NCBI GenBank assembly: GCA_910579335.1
Contig: CAJTUQ010000026.1
Coordinates: forward strand, 1 to 30,118
Length of the DNA: 30,118 nt
Reading direction: 5' to 3'
DNA from: an uncultured Dorea sp.
GTDB lineage: Bacteria > Bacillota > Clostridia > Lachnospirales > Lachnospiraceae
Shown: piece after piece, positions 23,136-30,118 of the stretch
Position numbering within the stretch: the first letter of the stretch is position 1
Layout of the letters: each line of letters opens with the position of its first letter
The notes under the pieces: generated by a model
Database searches by the model: none
Told to the model about the DNA's origin: nothing
The model's input: only the letters and a program-made list of their open reading frames with translations
Position numbers and translations under genes: made by a program

Positions 23136-25598
23136 ATGGAACATTTTTTTGCATTGAAAACAGATGAGATAATGCCGCTTGAGAGGGAGAACCAGCAGGC
23201 GGTAAAAAATCTTGCCGGGGAGTGCATGGTACTTCTCGAAAATGACGGAGCGCTGCCGCTTCGCAATTCTGAGCGTAGAATCGCACTGTACGGAAACGGG
23301 GCGAGACATACGGTAAAAGGCGGTACCGGCTCAGGCGATGTGAATACGAGGGAGAATGTCAATGTGGAGCGGGGGCTTTTGGAGGCCGGTTTTGACATAC
23401 GAAGCGGAGAATGGCTTGATGAATATGACACCGTGCTTGCCTGCGCCAGAAAGGATTATATGGAGAGCGTAAAACGGGAGACGAAGGACAGGGGCGTGCC
23501 CGTACATATGGTTCTGTTTGAGCGTCCCTTTGAAGAGCCGCAGGCGCCGCTTATTGAAACAAAGGAGGCCGCAGAGACAGCCGTTTATGTACTTTCAAGA
23601 AACTCCGGGGAGGGAAAGGACAGGGAATATAAAAAGGGGGATTATCTTCTTACGGATCGGGAGATTGAAAACATCCGGTTTCTGGCAAAAAACTATGAAA
23701 AGACGATTCTGCTGCTGAATGTCGGCGGAATTATCGACACTGCGCCGCTGAAAGAAATAAGAGGGCTGAATGCGGTGATCCTTATGGGTCAGCTTGGCAG
23801 TATCGGCGGCTATGCAGCGGGGGACGTACTTTCCGGAAAGGTGGTCCCTTCCGGAAAGCTTACCGATACATGGGCGAAGGATTACTATGATTACCCGTCA
23901 TCCAGGGACTTCAGCCACAATAACGGAAATGTGGATGATGAGTATTATTCCGAAGATATTTTTGTGGGATACCGTTATTTTGACACGCATCATGTCGAAC
24001 CGTCCTACTGTTTCGGATACGGGTTGAGCTATACGGAATTTGAGATAAAAATAGAGGATTTCCGTGTGGAGGATGAGAAAACAGAGGAAAGAAAAGTTTT
24101 TTTGGAGCTTGCCGTGACTAATATAGGAGAAGAGTTTTCCGGAAGAGAAGTTGTGCAGGTTTATTATTCGGCGCCGGAGGGAGAACTGAAAAAACCTTAT
24201 CAGGAGCTGGCTGCATTTGCTAAAACCGCACTTTTAAGGCCGAAAGAGACGGAATGGCTTACCCTTTCCTTTCGGGTTTCGGACATGGCGTCCTATAGCA
24301 CAAAAGATGCGGCGTGGATGTTAGAGCAAGGGGAGTATATCATCCGGGCGGGCGCGGACTCCGCTCATACGCAAGCAGCCGGCAGCGTGAGGATTGATGA
24401 AAAAATTATTACAAGCCAGCTTGCGAACCGTCTGACAAAAGAGAGTGTCTCAGATAAAAAGAACTATAAAGCCCGGCCGGTTCTTGAGGATAGAAAGAAA
24501 GGAAAGCGTCTGACCCTTGCGGATGTTAAGACAGGGAACGCCACGGCGGAAGAATTGACGGCGCAGCTTTCAGTAGAAGAGATGGCACAGCTATGCGTCG
24601 GTATTGAAAGACGTACGGACAACGGGACACAGGTAGTAGGGAATGCCGCCGAATTAGTGCCGGGAGCGGCAGGACAGACAAGTTCCGCTCTTTATAAGGA
24701 CAGGGGAATCTTTCCGCTGATACTGGCGGACGGACCGGCGGGGCTGAGGCTGCAGCCGCATTTTAAAGCGACGCAGGAAGGAAAGCTTCTGCCGGGCGGG
24801 GAAATCTTTGGGATGAATCGCATGCCGTTCCCGGAGGATACCCCCGATACGGCAATCGACTACTATCAGTACTGTACCGCCATACCGATTGCGACGACGC
24901 TGGCACAGTCCTGGGATATGGAACTGCTTGAGCGGATGGGAGAAATCGTAGGTAAGGAGATGAAACAATACCATGTCCACCTGTGGCTTGCGCCAGGTAT
25001 GAATATCCATCGGAACCCTCTGTGCGGAAGAAATTTCGAGTATTATTCGGAAGACCCGCTGCTTTCGGGAAAGTGTGCCGCCGCAGATACAAAAGGCGTA
25101 CAGAGCTTAGGGGGACAGGGGACGACTATCAAGCACTTTGCCGCAAATAACCAGGAGGATAACCGGATGTTTTCCAATGCCCATATCAGCGAGCGGGCTC
25201 TTCGGGAAATCTATCTGAGAGGTTTTGAGATTGCAGTAAAGGAATCGCACCCTTACTCTATAATGACATCCTACAATCTGATAAACGGAGTCCACGCCGC
25301 CAACAATTATGATTTGCTGCAGGCCGTAGCCAGAGACGAGTGGGGGTTTGACGGAGTGGTTATGACAGATTGGTGTACCTCTCAGGATACAAGCTATATG
25401 GGGCTTGTTTCAGATAAGTATCCGTGGTCTTCAAGCGAAGGGTGCATCAAGGCAGGGAACGATCTGCAGATGCCCGGATGTACGGAGAATGTTGACGACA
25501 TTGTCAGAGGGATAGAAAGCGGAGAGGTAATCATGCTTGGAGACCTTCAGTTCTGCACCTGCAACCTGATTAAGACGGTGCTTAAATGCATGGAGTAA
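23136..25598 (+). CDS. Glycoside hydrolase family 3, reversed domain order
   Basis: This 820-residue beta-glycosidase (beta-glucosidase or beta-xylosidase type) lacks a signal peptide and is probably cytoplasmic. The domain order is swapped compared with most GH3. The GH3 C-terminal sandwich comes first (about 20-260, MVLLENDGALPL, then GGTGSGDVN). A fibronectin III-like domain follows (about 310-420, VTNIGEEFSGREVVQVYYS). The catalytic TIM barrel comes last (about 460-820), with the substrate-binding LADGPAGLR, GRNFEYYSEDP and TIKHFAANNQE, and the nucleophile D745 in VVMTDW. This order is known for the GH3 enzymes of Ruminococcus albus and Butyrivibrio fibrisolvens. The ATG at 23136 is 8 bases after AAGGAGG (23121-23127); the ATG at 23130 is too close. 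Confidence 0.95.
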   Translation: MEHFFALKTDEIMPLERENQQAVKNLAGECMVLLENDGALPLRNSERRIALYGNGARHTVKGGTGSGDVNTRENVNVERGLLEAGFDIRSGEWLDEYDTVLACARKDYMESVKRETKDRGVPVHMVLFERPFEEPQAPLIETKEAAETAVYVLSRNSGEGKDREYKKGDYLLTDREIENIRFLAKNYEKTILLLNVGGIIDTAPLKEIRGLNAVILMGQLGSIGGYAAGDVLSGKVVPSGKLTDTWAKDYYDYPSSRDFSHNNGNVDDEYYSEDIFVGYRYFDTHHVEPSYCFGYGLSYTEFEIKIEDFRVEDEKTEERKVFLELAVTNIGEEFSGREVVQVYYSAPEGELKKPYQELAAFAKTALLRPKETEWLTLSFRVSDMASYSTKDAAWMLEQGEYIIRAGADSAHTQAAGSVRIDEKIITSQLANRLTKESVSDKKNYKARPVLEDRKKGKRLTLADVKTGNATAEELTAQLSVEEMAQLCVGIERRTDNGTQVVGNAAELVPGAAGQTSSALYKDRGIFPLILADGPAGLRLQPHFKATQEGKLLPGGEIFGMNRMPFPEDTPDTAIDYYQYCTAIPIATTLAQSWDMELLERMGEIVGKEMKQYHVHLWLAPGMNIHRNPLCGRNFEYYSEDPLLSGKCAAADTKGVQSLGGQGTTIKHFAANNQEDNRMFSNAHISERALREIYLRGFEIAVKESHPYSIMTSYNLINGVHAANNYDLLQAVARDEWGFDGVVMTDWCTSQDTSYMGLVSDKYPWSSSEGCIKAGNDLQMPGCTENVDDIVRGIESGEVIMLGDLQFCTCNLIKTVLKCME

Positions 25599-25681
25599 AA
25601 GAAAAATTGACAGGATATCTGTATGAAATTGAGTTTCGGAATAGAATTTAAGCAGAATGAGTGCAAAGGAGGATTTTAATT

Positions 25682-27169
25682 ATGAATTGTAACATGCCGG
25701 AAGTAAAAATCGGAGTAGTAGCAGTAAGCCGCGACTGTTTTCCGGAAAGCCTGTCCGTAAACCGCAGGAAAAATCTGATAAAAGCATATACGGACAAGTA
25801 TGGGGCAGAGGGAATCTATGAATGCCCGGTTTGTATCGTTGAGAGTGAGATTCATATGGTACAGGCGTTGGAAGATGTAAAGAGGGCAGGCTGCAATGCG
25901 CTTGTGGTGTATCTTGGGAACTTTGGGCCGGAGATTTCAGAGACACTGCTTGCCAAGCATTTCGAGGGCCCGAAGATGTTTGTTGCAGCGGCGGAGGAAA
26001 GCGGAGACAATCTGGTACAAGGCAGAGGCGATGCTTATTGTGGAATGCTGAATGCAAGCTATAATTTAAAACTAAGGAATGTAAAAGCATATATTCCGGA
26101 GTATCCGGTAGGAGATGCAGAGGAATGCGCGGATATGATTCATGAGTTTGTGCCGGTCGCAAGAGCCGTCGTGGGACTTCACAATCTGAAAATCATAAGC
26201 TTTGGGCCGAGGCCGTTAAATTTCCTTGCATGCAATGCCCCAATCAAGCAGCTTTACAATATCGGCGTGGAGATTGAGGAAAATTCGGAGCTGGATTTAT
26301 TTGAGGCGTTCCAGAAACATGAGGGTGATGAGAGGATTCCGTCGGTTGTGAAAGAGATGGAGGAGGAGCTTGGCGCAGGCAATAAAAAACCTGAGATTTT
26401 AACCAGGCTTGCCCAGTACGAGCTTACTCTTAAGGACTGGGTGAACGAGCACAGGGGATACCGCAAATATGTGGCGATTGCCGGAAAGTGCTGGCCGGCG
26501 TTCCAGACCCAGTTCGGTTTTGTGCCGTGCTATGTAAACAGCCGTCTGACGGCGCAGGGTATCCCGGTCTCCTGTGAGGTGGACATCTACGGGGCGCTCA
26601 GTGAATTTATCGGGGCGGTAGTCAGCGACGATGCGGTGACGCTTCTCGATATCAACAATACTGTGCCGAAGGACATGTATGAAAGCGAAGTGAAAGGAAA
26701 GTATAATTATACGCAGAAGGATATTTTTATGGGATTCCACTGCGGAAATACAGCGTCAAAAAAGCTTTCCTTCTGCGAGATGAAATATCAGATGATTATG
26801 GCGCGCACGCTGCCAAAGGAAGTGACCCAGGGGACGCTTGAGGGAGACATCGTGCCGGGCGACATTACGTTTTACCGCTTACAGAGCACGGCGGACAATA
26901 TTTTACGGGCATATATCGCTCACGGCGAGGTGCTGCCGGTGGCTTCTAAGTCCTTTGGCTCAATCGGCGTGTTCGCCATTCCGGAAATGGGAAGGTTTTA
27001 CCGTCATGTGCTGATTGAGGGAGGTTATCCGCATCACGGCGCGGTTGCGTTCGGACATTTCGGAAAGGCATTGTTTGAGGTATTTAAGTATATCGGCGTT
27101 TCGGTGGACGAGATTGGATACAACCAGCCGGCAGGCGTAAGATACCCGACGGAGAACCCGTGGAGGTAA
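25682..27169 (+). CDS. L-fucose/L-arabinose isomerase family protein
   Basis: This 495-residue cytoplasmic metal-dependent aldose-ketose isomerase has the FucI/AraA fold. The metal ligands can be placed by motif: E299 in CEVDIYGAL, D323 in LLDINN and H451 in YPHHGAVAFGH. The 24-residue spacing between Glu and Asp equals that of E. coli FucI (E337, D361). The protein is about 95 residues shorter than FucI and close to AraA in length, but the motifs are FucI-like. Related proteins act on L-fucose, D-arabinose, L-arabinose or sulfoquinovose, so the substrate is uncertain. A xylulokinase follows, so the expected product is a ketopentose. The ATG at 25682 has AGGAGG at 25667-25672. It sits 83 bases after the GH3 gene with no terminator between. 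Confidence 0.88.
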   Translation: MNCNMPEVKIGVVAVSRDCFPESLSVNRRKNLIKAYTDKYGAEGIYECPVCIVESEIHMVQALEDVKRAGCNALVVYLGNFGPEISETLLAKHFEGPKMFVAAAEESGDNLVQGRGDAYCGMLNASYNLKLRNVKAYIPEYPVGDAEECADMIHEFVPVARAVVGLHNLKIISFGPRPLNFLACNAPIKQLYNIGVEIEENSELDLFEAFQKHEGDERIPSVVKEMEEELGAGNKKPEILTRLAQYELTLKDWVNEHRGYRKYVAIAGKCWPAFQTQFGFVPCYVNSRLTAQGIPVSCEVDIYGALSEFIGAVVSDDAVTLLDINNTVPKDMYESEVKGKYNYTQKDIFMGFHCGNTASKKLSFCEMKYQMIMARTLPKEVTQGTLEGDIVPGDITFYRLQSTADNILRAYIAHGEVLPVASKSFGSIGVFAIPEMGRFYRHVLIEGGYPHHGAVAFGHFGKALFEVFKYIGVSVDEIGYNQPAGVRYPTENPWR

Positions 27170-27232
27170 GACATATCGTGTACCTGAGAATGACTTGATA
27201 TTTTTAATCGGAGCGAAGAAAGGAGCGTATAG

Positions 27233-28726
27233 GTGCATTTTCTTGTAGAAGCACCATACAACAAAAAGATGTTATATATAGGGGTAGATTTAGGAACTTC
27301 TGCGGTGAAGCTCCTTCTGATGGACGAAAAAGGCAAGATTCAAAAAATCGTGTCGAGGGAATATCCGCTGTTTTTTCCGCATCCAGGCTGGTCTGAGCAG
27401 AACCCGGAGGACTGGTTTCTAGGTTCGGTGGAAGGGATGAAGGAGCTGACTGCACAGTGTGACAAGAGCCGGATTGCGGGAATCAGTTTTGGCGGCCAGA
27501 TGCATGGGCTGGTGGCGCTGGATTGCGCAGACAGGGTAATCCGTCCGGCGATATTGTGGAACGACGGGCGGACCGGGGCGGAGACGGAGTATCTCAATGA
27601 GGTGATTGGAAAGGAGAAGCTTTCGCAATGCACGGCAAACATTGCATTTGCAGGATTTACTGCGCCAAAGCTTCTCTGGATGAAAAAACATGAGCCGGAT
27701 AACTTTGCGAAAATCCGCAAAATCATGCTGCCGAAAGATTTCCTGGCATACAGACTGTCGGGGACATTCTGCACCGACATGTCGGATGCGTCGGGGATGC
27801 TTCTGATGGATGTGAAAAACCGCTGCTGGTCAGAAGAGATGCTTGCTGTCTGCAGCATTACAAAAGAGCAGCTCCCGAAGCTTTATGAAAGCTATGAACC
27901 GGTCGGCACGCTGAAGCCGGAGATTGCCAAAGAGCTGGGATTTCCTTTGAATGTAAAGGTGATTGCCGGAGCCGGGGATAATGCTGCGGCGGCGGTAGGG
28001 ACCGGAACGGTGGGAGAGGGGAGATGCAATATTTCCCTCGGAACATCAGGGACAATCTTTATCTCAAGCAGAGAGTTCGGAGTGGATGAGAACAATGCGC
28101 TTCACTCTTTTGCCCATGCGGACGGGAATTATCATCTGATGGGCTGCATGCTGAGTGCGGCTTCCTGCAATAAATGGTGGAGCGAGGAAATTTTAAAGAC
28201 AAAGGATTACGGCGGGGAGCAGGCGAAAATCACGAGACTTGGCGAGAACAACGTGTTCTATCTTCCGTATCTGATGGGCGAGCGTTCGCCTCACAATCAT
28301 CCGGAAGCGAGAGCTATGTTTATCGGTATGTCCATGAATACTACGAGAGAGGACATGACACAGGCGGTATTAGAGGGCGTGGCTTTCGGACTCAGGGATT
28401 CTTTGGAAGTGGCAAAGAAACTTGGGATTCAGATAGAGCGGACGAAAATCTGCGGCGGAGGCGCCAAGAGCCTGCTGTGGAGGAAGATGATTGCCAATAT
28501 TATGAATCTGAAGGTCGATGTCATTGAGAGCGAGGAAGGCCCTGCCCTTGGCGGCGCAATGCTGGCGGCGGTGGGGTGCGGCGAGTATCCGGATGTAGAG
28601 ACGATCGCAAAGAAGCTTGTGAAGGTAGTGGACACGATAGAGCCTGAGGAAGAGCTGGCGGCGAAATATGAGGAAAAATACCAGAGATTTCAAAAGATAT
28701 ATCCGGCGGTGAAAGAGTTGTTTTAA
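27233..28726 (+). CDS. xylB: Xylulokinase
   Basis: This 497-residue FGGY-family cytoplasmic kinase forms D-xylulose 5-phosphate from D-xylulose and ATP, feeding the pentose phosphate pathway. The N-terminal domain starts with YIGVDLGTSAVKLLL. The xylulokinase-typical FGGQMHGLV and LWNDGRT segments bind the sugar. The catalytic base is D249 in GAGDNAAA. The second FGGY domain has SLGTSGT, YLPYLMGERSP, and CGGGAKS, with GPALGGAMLAA near the end. The GTG at 27233 has AAAGGAG 7 bases upstream; the ATG at 27269 would give a more standard N-terminus but lacks a ribosome site, so a 12-residue extension is accepted with some doubt. It follows the isomerase by 63 bases and ends in a hairpin. Confidence 0.94.
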   Translation: MHFLVEAPYNKKMLYIGVDLGTSAVKLLLMDEKGKIQKIVSREYPLFFPHPGWSEQNPEDWFLGSVEGMKELTAQCDKSRIAGISFGGQMHGLVALDCADRVIRPAILWNDGRTGAETEYLNEVIGKEKLSQCTANIAFAGFTAPKLLWMKKHEPDNFAKIRKIMLPKDFLAYRLSGTFCTDMSDASGMLLMDVKNRCWSEEMLAVCSITKEQLPKLYESYEPVGTLKPEIAKELGFPLNVKVIAGAGDNAAAAVGTGTVGEGRCNISLGTSGTIFISSREFGVDENNALHSFAHADGNYHLMGCMLSAASCNKWWSEEILKTKDYGGEQAKITRLGENNVFYLPYLMGERSPHNHPEARAMFIGMSMNTTREDMTQAVLEGVAFGLRDSLEVAKKLGIQIERTKICGGGAKSLLWRKMIANIMNLKVDVIESEEGPALGGAMLAAVGCGEYPDVETIAKKLVKVVDTIEPEEELAAKYEEKYQRFQKIYPAVKELF

Positions 28727-28762
28727 GGATGGCTGAATCTCTGCCGTACGCTGCCAGGCAGC

Positions 28763-28792
28763 AAGGGGAAGCGTCTGTGCTTCCCCCTTTTG
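28763..28792 (+). terminator. Terminator after xylB
   Basis: GGGGAAGC (28765-28772) pairs with GCTTCCCC (28779-28786) around a short 6-base loop and is followed by CTTTT. It lies between xylB and the convergent GNAT gene, and reads best in the xylB direction. Confidence 0.75.
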
Positions 28793-28803
28793 CTGCGATT
28801 GGC

Positions 28804-29292
28804 TTAATCCAGCCTGCATTCCCAAATCTCGCGGTACATACTGCGGCTTTCATCCCATTCGTTGTAAAATTCGCTTTTTGTCTTGTGAAATCCGAATTTC
28901 GCATAGAGATGACGTGCCGGTTCCAGGATGTTTAGAGTGCCAAGAGAGAGATGGACATATCCTTTTTTTCTGCAGTAATCCAGTGCTGTTTCAAGCAGCT
29001 TATTTCCCAGTCCCTGTCCCTGCAGGTGCGCATCCACGCCGAACCACCGAAGTTTTGCGCTGTCAGTCCCTTTTTTGACAACGGCGATGTCCCCGACGAT
29101 TTTTCCGTCAAGCTCGGCGATCCACATCTGGCTGCCGTTTAAGTCGTCATAAAGCTCCGCCATCCCGCTGAGCATTTCCTTTTCGTAAAACCCGTTAAAA
29201 TGATACAGCTCTTCATAGAGCTTGTACTGGAAATAGCAGATTAAGCTTGGGTCTCCCGGCTGGTAAGTACGGATGGTAATATCTTGTTTCAT
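28804..29292 (-). CDS. GNAT family N-acetyltransferase
   Basis: This 162-residue cytoplasmic acetyl-CoA-dependent acetyltransferase carries the GNAT core: a central strand with IAELDGKIVGDIAVV, motif A LRWFGVDAHLQGQGLGNKLL containing the acetyl-CoA pyrophosphate loop Q-G-Q-G-L-G, and the C-terminal helix-strand with ARHLYAKFGFHKT. The acceptor cannot be deduced. A strong AGGAGG precedes the ATG at 29292 on the minus strand. It is 36 bases downstream of the MarR gene on the same strand with no terminator in between, so the two form an operon, and MarR probably represses it. This MarR-GNAT pairing is common, and some proteins fuse the two domains. Confidence 0.93.
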   Translation of the reverse strand: MKQDITIRTYQPGDPSLICYFQYKLYEELYHFNGFYEKEMLSGMAELYDDLNGSQMWIAELDGKIVGDIAVVKKGTDSAKLRWFGVDAHLQGQGLGNKLLETALDYCRKKGYVHLSLGTLNILEPARHLYAKFGFHKTKSEFYNEWDESRSMYREIWECRLD

Positions 29293-29328
29293 CTTGTATC
29301 TCCTCCTTGTATCATAGAAATGTGCAGT

Positions 29329-29787
29329 TTATTCTTCCGGGCGGTTCAGACGATGTAAATCATTGCCGCGCAGTGTTTTTTCAATAAATGTCATTGCGTC
29401 GCACAGCCTTTCCAAGGTCGTATCGTCCATAGCCTTAAGCTTGTCTGAAATCTGCCTGTCGCCGTTTAAATCTATAATTTCAGCCTCTTTTCTGCCCGTG
29501 TTTGTCAGCCGCAGCTTTTTCGTACCCTTGCTGCCGGGTACGACTTCCCTTGTTATAAGCCCCTGTCTCTCAAATTTTCCAAGGATTCTGCTTACATAGC
29601 TTTTGTCCATATTCAGGGCTTCACAGATTTTTGTGGCGGTAATCCCCTGGCAGAGATAGATTTCAAACAGCACCCTTGATTCGGGCCATGAGAAATCAGT
29701 GCCCAGGTAACTTTTATTCATTACGTTCAGCCATACAGTGTAGCAGCGGTTGAACTGCCGTATTTTTTTGATAATATCATTCTTCAA
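29329..29787 (-). CDS. MarR family transcriptional regulator
   Basis: This 152-residue winged-helix DNA-binding protein acts as a dimer. The wHTH is seen as WPESRVLFEIYLCQG, ITATKICEALNMDKSYVSRIL (recognition helix) and FERQGLITREV, with a basic wing GSKGTKKLRLT. The flanking helices form the dimer interface. The start is the TTG at 29787, placed 7 bases after AGGAGG on the minus strand. The frame runs to an upstream ATG at 29874, but that stretch overlaps the promoter and has no ribosome site. The length with TTG is normal for MarR. Two identical-arm palindromes sit at its promoter, pointing to autoregulation. The GNAT gene follows in the same operon. Confidence 0.93.
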   Translation of the reverse strand: MKNDIIKKIRQFNRCYTVWLNVMNKSYLGTDFSWPESRVLFEIYLCQGITATKICEALNMDKSYVSRILGKFERQGLITREVVPGSKGTKKLRLTNTGRKEAEIIDLNGDRQISDKLKAMDDTTLERLCDAMTFIEKTLRGNDLHRLNRPEE

Positions 29788-29826
29788 AGCCGTACCTCCT
29801 GTTGAAAATCCGCCGGCAGCATATAA

Positions 29827-29841
29827 GTTGATTTTGTCAAC
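29827..29841. promoter_or_regulatory. MarR operator candidate, downstream site
   Basis: GTTGA (29827-29831) and TCAAC (29837-29841) form a perfect palindrome with a 5-base centre. It lies just downstream of the marR -10, near the expected transcription start. The arms are identical to those of the second site 34 bases away. Confidence 0.72.
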
Positions 29842-29845
29842 ACAA

Positions 29846-29874
29846 AGGATAACACTATGAGTTGAAAATGTCAA
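29846..29874 (-). promoter_or_regulatory. Promoter of marR-GNAT operon
   Basis: On the minus strand, a perfect TTGACA (29874-29869) and TATCCT (29851-29846) are separated by 17 bases. The -35 lies inside one palindrome and the other follows the -10, so binding at either would block transcription. Confidence 0.8.
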
Positions 29875-29875
29875 C
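29861..29875. promoter_or_regulatory. MarR operator candidate, -35 site
   Basis: GTTGA (29861-29865) and TCAAC (29871-29875) form a palindrome with a 5-base centre. It covers the -35 of the marR promoter and has the same arms as the site at 29827-29841. Confidence 0.72.
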
Positions 29876-29905
29876 CCATAAAAATATAAAAAGAAAACAG
29901 CGGTT

Positions 29906-29937
29906 CGTACCCTTCACATAAGGAAGTGAAGGGTACG
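29906..29937. repeat. Perfect 12-bp inverted repeat
   Basis: CGTACCCTTCAC (29906-29917) and GTGAAGGGTACG (29926-29937) enclose an 8-base loop. On the minus strand it comes 39 bases after the stop of the partial recombinase gene and is followed by a T-rich stretch, but not at once. It may be that gene's terminator or part of a mobile-element end. Confidence 0.7.
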
Positions 29938-29958
29938 AGGGCATCTCTGTATCAAATT

Positions 29959-29989
29959 ACGGTATAGTCTTGTGGCTATGCCGTTTTTT
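29959..29989 (+). terminator. Hairpin with T-run over the 3' end of the recombinase gene
   Basis: ACGGTATAG (29959-29967) and CTATGCCGT (29976-29984) form a 9-bp stem with one G-U pair, followed on the plus strand by TTTTT. The minus-strand stop codon lies within the stem. Its orientation would stop transcription entering the element from the left; no plus-strand gene is seen near it. Confidence 0.5.
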
Positions 29990-30118
29990 CTTCTTTGGAA
30001 CGCTTCTGTTTCAAGCGTTCTTGGAACATTTCTTCATATTCTTCAGCGGATGGGGCGTTGATAATACCGACTCCATTATAGTGAATATCAATAGGATACA
30101 CTGTCTTTCCGTCTATGA
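29976..30118 (-). CDS. C-terminal end of a probable serine recombinase (5' part outside the window)
   Basis: A minus-strand frame runs into the window from the right edge for 46 full codons and stops at TAG (29978-29976). It includes IDIHYNGVGIINAPSAEEYE and a charged tail, QERLKQKRSKEEK. Large serine recombinases of clostridial mobile elements often end with an I-x-I-x-Y-N-x-x-G strand pattern and a lysine-rich tail. I recognise this by memory of that pattern only; no catalytic part is visible. Codon use is slightly more AT-rich than the sugar genes. If correct, an integrative element extends to the right and its end is at or near 29900-29975. Confidence 0.5.
   Translation of the reverse strand, partial: IDGKTVYPIDIHYNGVGIINAPSAEEYEEMFQERLKQKRSKEEKTA

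Noticed and set aside
25607..25612. TTGACA box after the GH3 gene as a promoter for the isomerase
   Set aside because: No acceptable -10 at 16-18 bases (TGAGTT at 17). The isomerase may simply be read from GH3.
25682..27169. Sulfoquinovose isomerase of a sulfoglycolysis cluster
   Set aside because: Some sulfoquinovose isomerases share this fold, but there is no transaldolase, sulfoquinovosidase or sulfolactaldehyde enzyme here, and a xylulokinase follows.
1..30118. tRNA genes, rRNA and CRISPR arrays
   Set aside because: I read both strands for cloverleaf ends, conserved rRNA stretches and spaced direct repeats and saw none; small RNAs without strong hallmarks could be missed.

Overview
The window looks like a chromosomal segment of an anaerobic, gut-type Clostridia, most likely Lachnospiraceae. 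This is an inference from moderate GC content, strong AGGAGG ribosome binding sites, a T-box leader on leuS, YesM/YesN-type two-component regulators paired with RbsABC-type sugar importers, and a reversed-domain GH3 enzyme of the Ruminococcus/Butyrivibrio type. No rRNA, tRNA or CRISPR array was seen.

Layout. (1) 1-4750, plus strand: the C-terminal half of TrkA (cut by the window edge), TrkH, an unrecognised 557-aa membrane-anchored protein and an AEC-family transporter. The spacing is tight enough for one transcript. (2) 4810-8261: a small minus-strand P-loop protein whose promoter diverges from that of leuS. leuS carries a textbook promoter and a full T-box leader. (3) 8262-10836: a decayed PIN-like (DUF5615-type) gene, then a second potassium uptake system, KtrB-KtrA. 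(4) 10859-14927: an AraC-type response regulator, a histidine kinase with no visible sensor domain, and a two-domain sugar-ABC-type ATPase whose nucleotide-binding motifs are badly eroded. (5) 15040-22942: a sugar importer (lipoprotein, RbsA-type ATPase, RbsC-type permease), then a TIM-barrel isomerase/epimerase, an HxlB-like SIS isomerase, a fused DhaK-DhaL kinase and a Gfo/Idh/MocA dehydrogenase. A strong promoter precedes the operon and a terminator ends it. (6) 23136-28726: a GH3 glycosidase with reversed domain order, a FucI/AraA-fold isomerase and a xylulokinase. (7) 28763-30118, minus strand: a GNAT acetyltransferase, a MarR regulator with two matching palindromes at its promoter, and the 3' end of a probable serine recombinase. 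The last suggests that a mobile element begins at the right edge.

How the parts may work together. Regions 4 to 6 read as one carbohydrate-utilisation locus. The two-component system probably controls the importer promoter at about 14967. The importer brings in a small sugar or polyol. The kinase and isomerases phosphorylate and rearrange it. GH3, isomerase and XylB release and channel a pentose. The kinase plus epimerase pair resembles the L-erythrulose kinase / tetrulose-phosphate epimerase pairs of tetritol catabolism, so a tetrose or tetritol is one candidate substrate. This is inference, not proof.

The best candidate for something undescribed is the degenerate ABC protein at 13506-14927. 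It lies between a sensor-less histidine kinase and a complete importer that has its own intact ATPase, so a signalling role that couples transport to the kinase is plausible.
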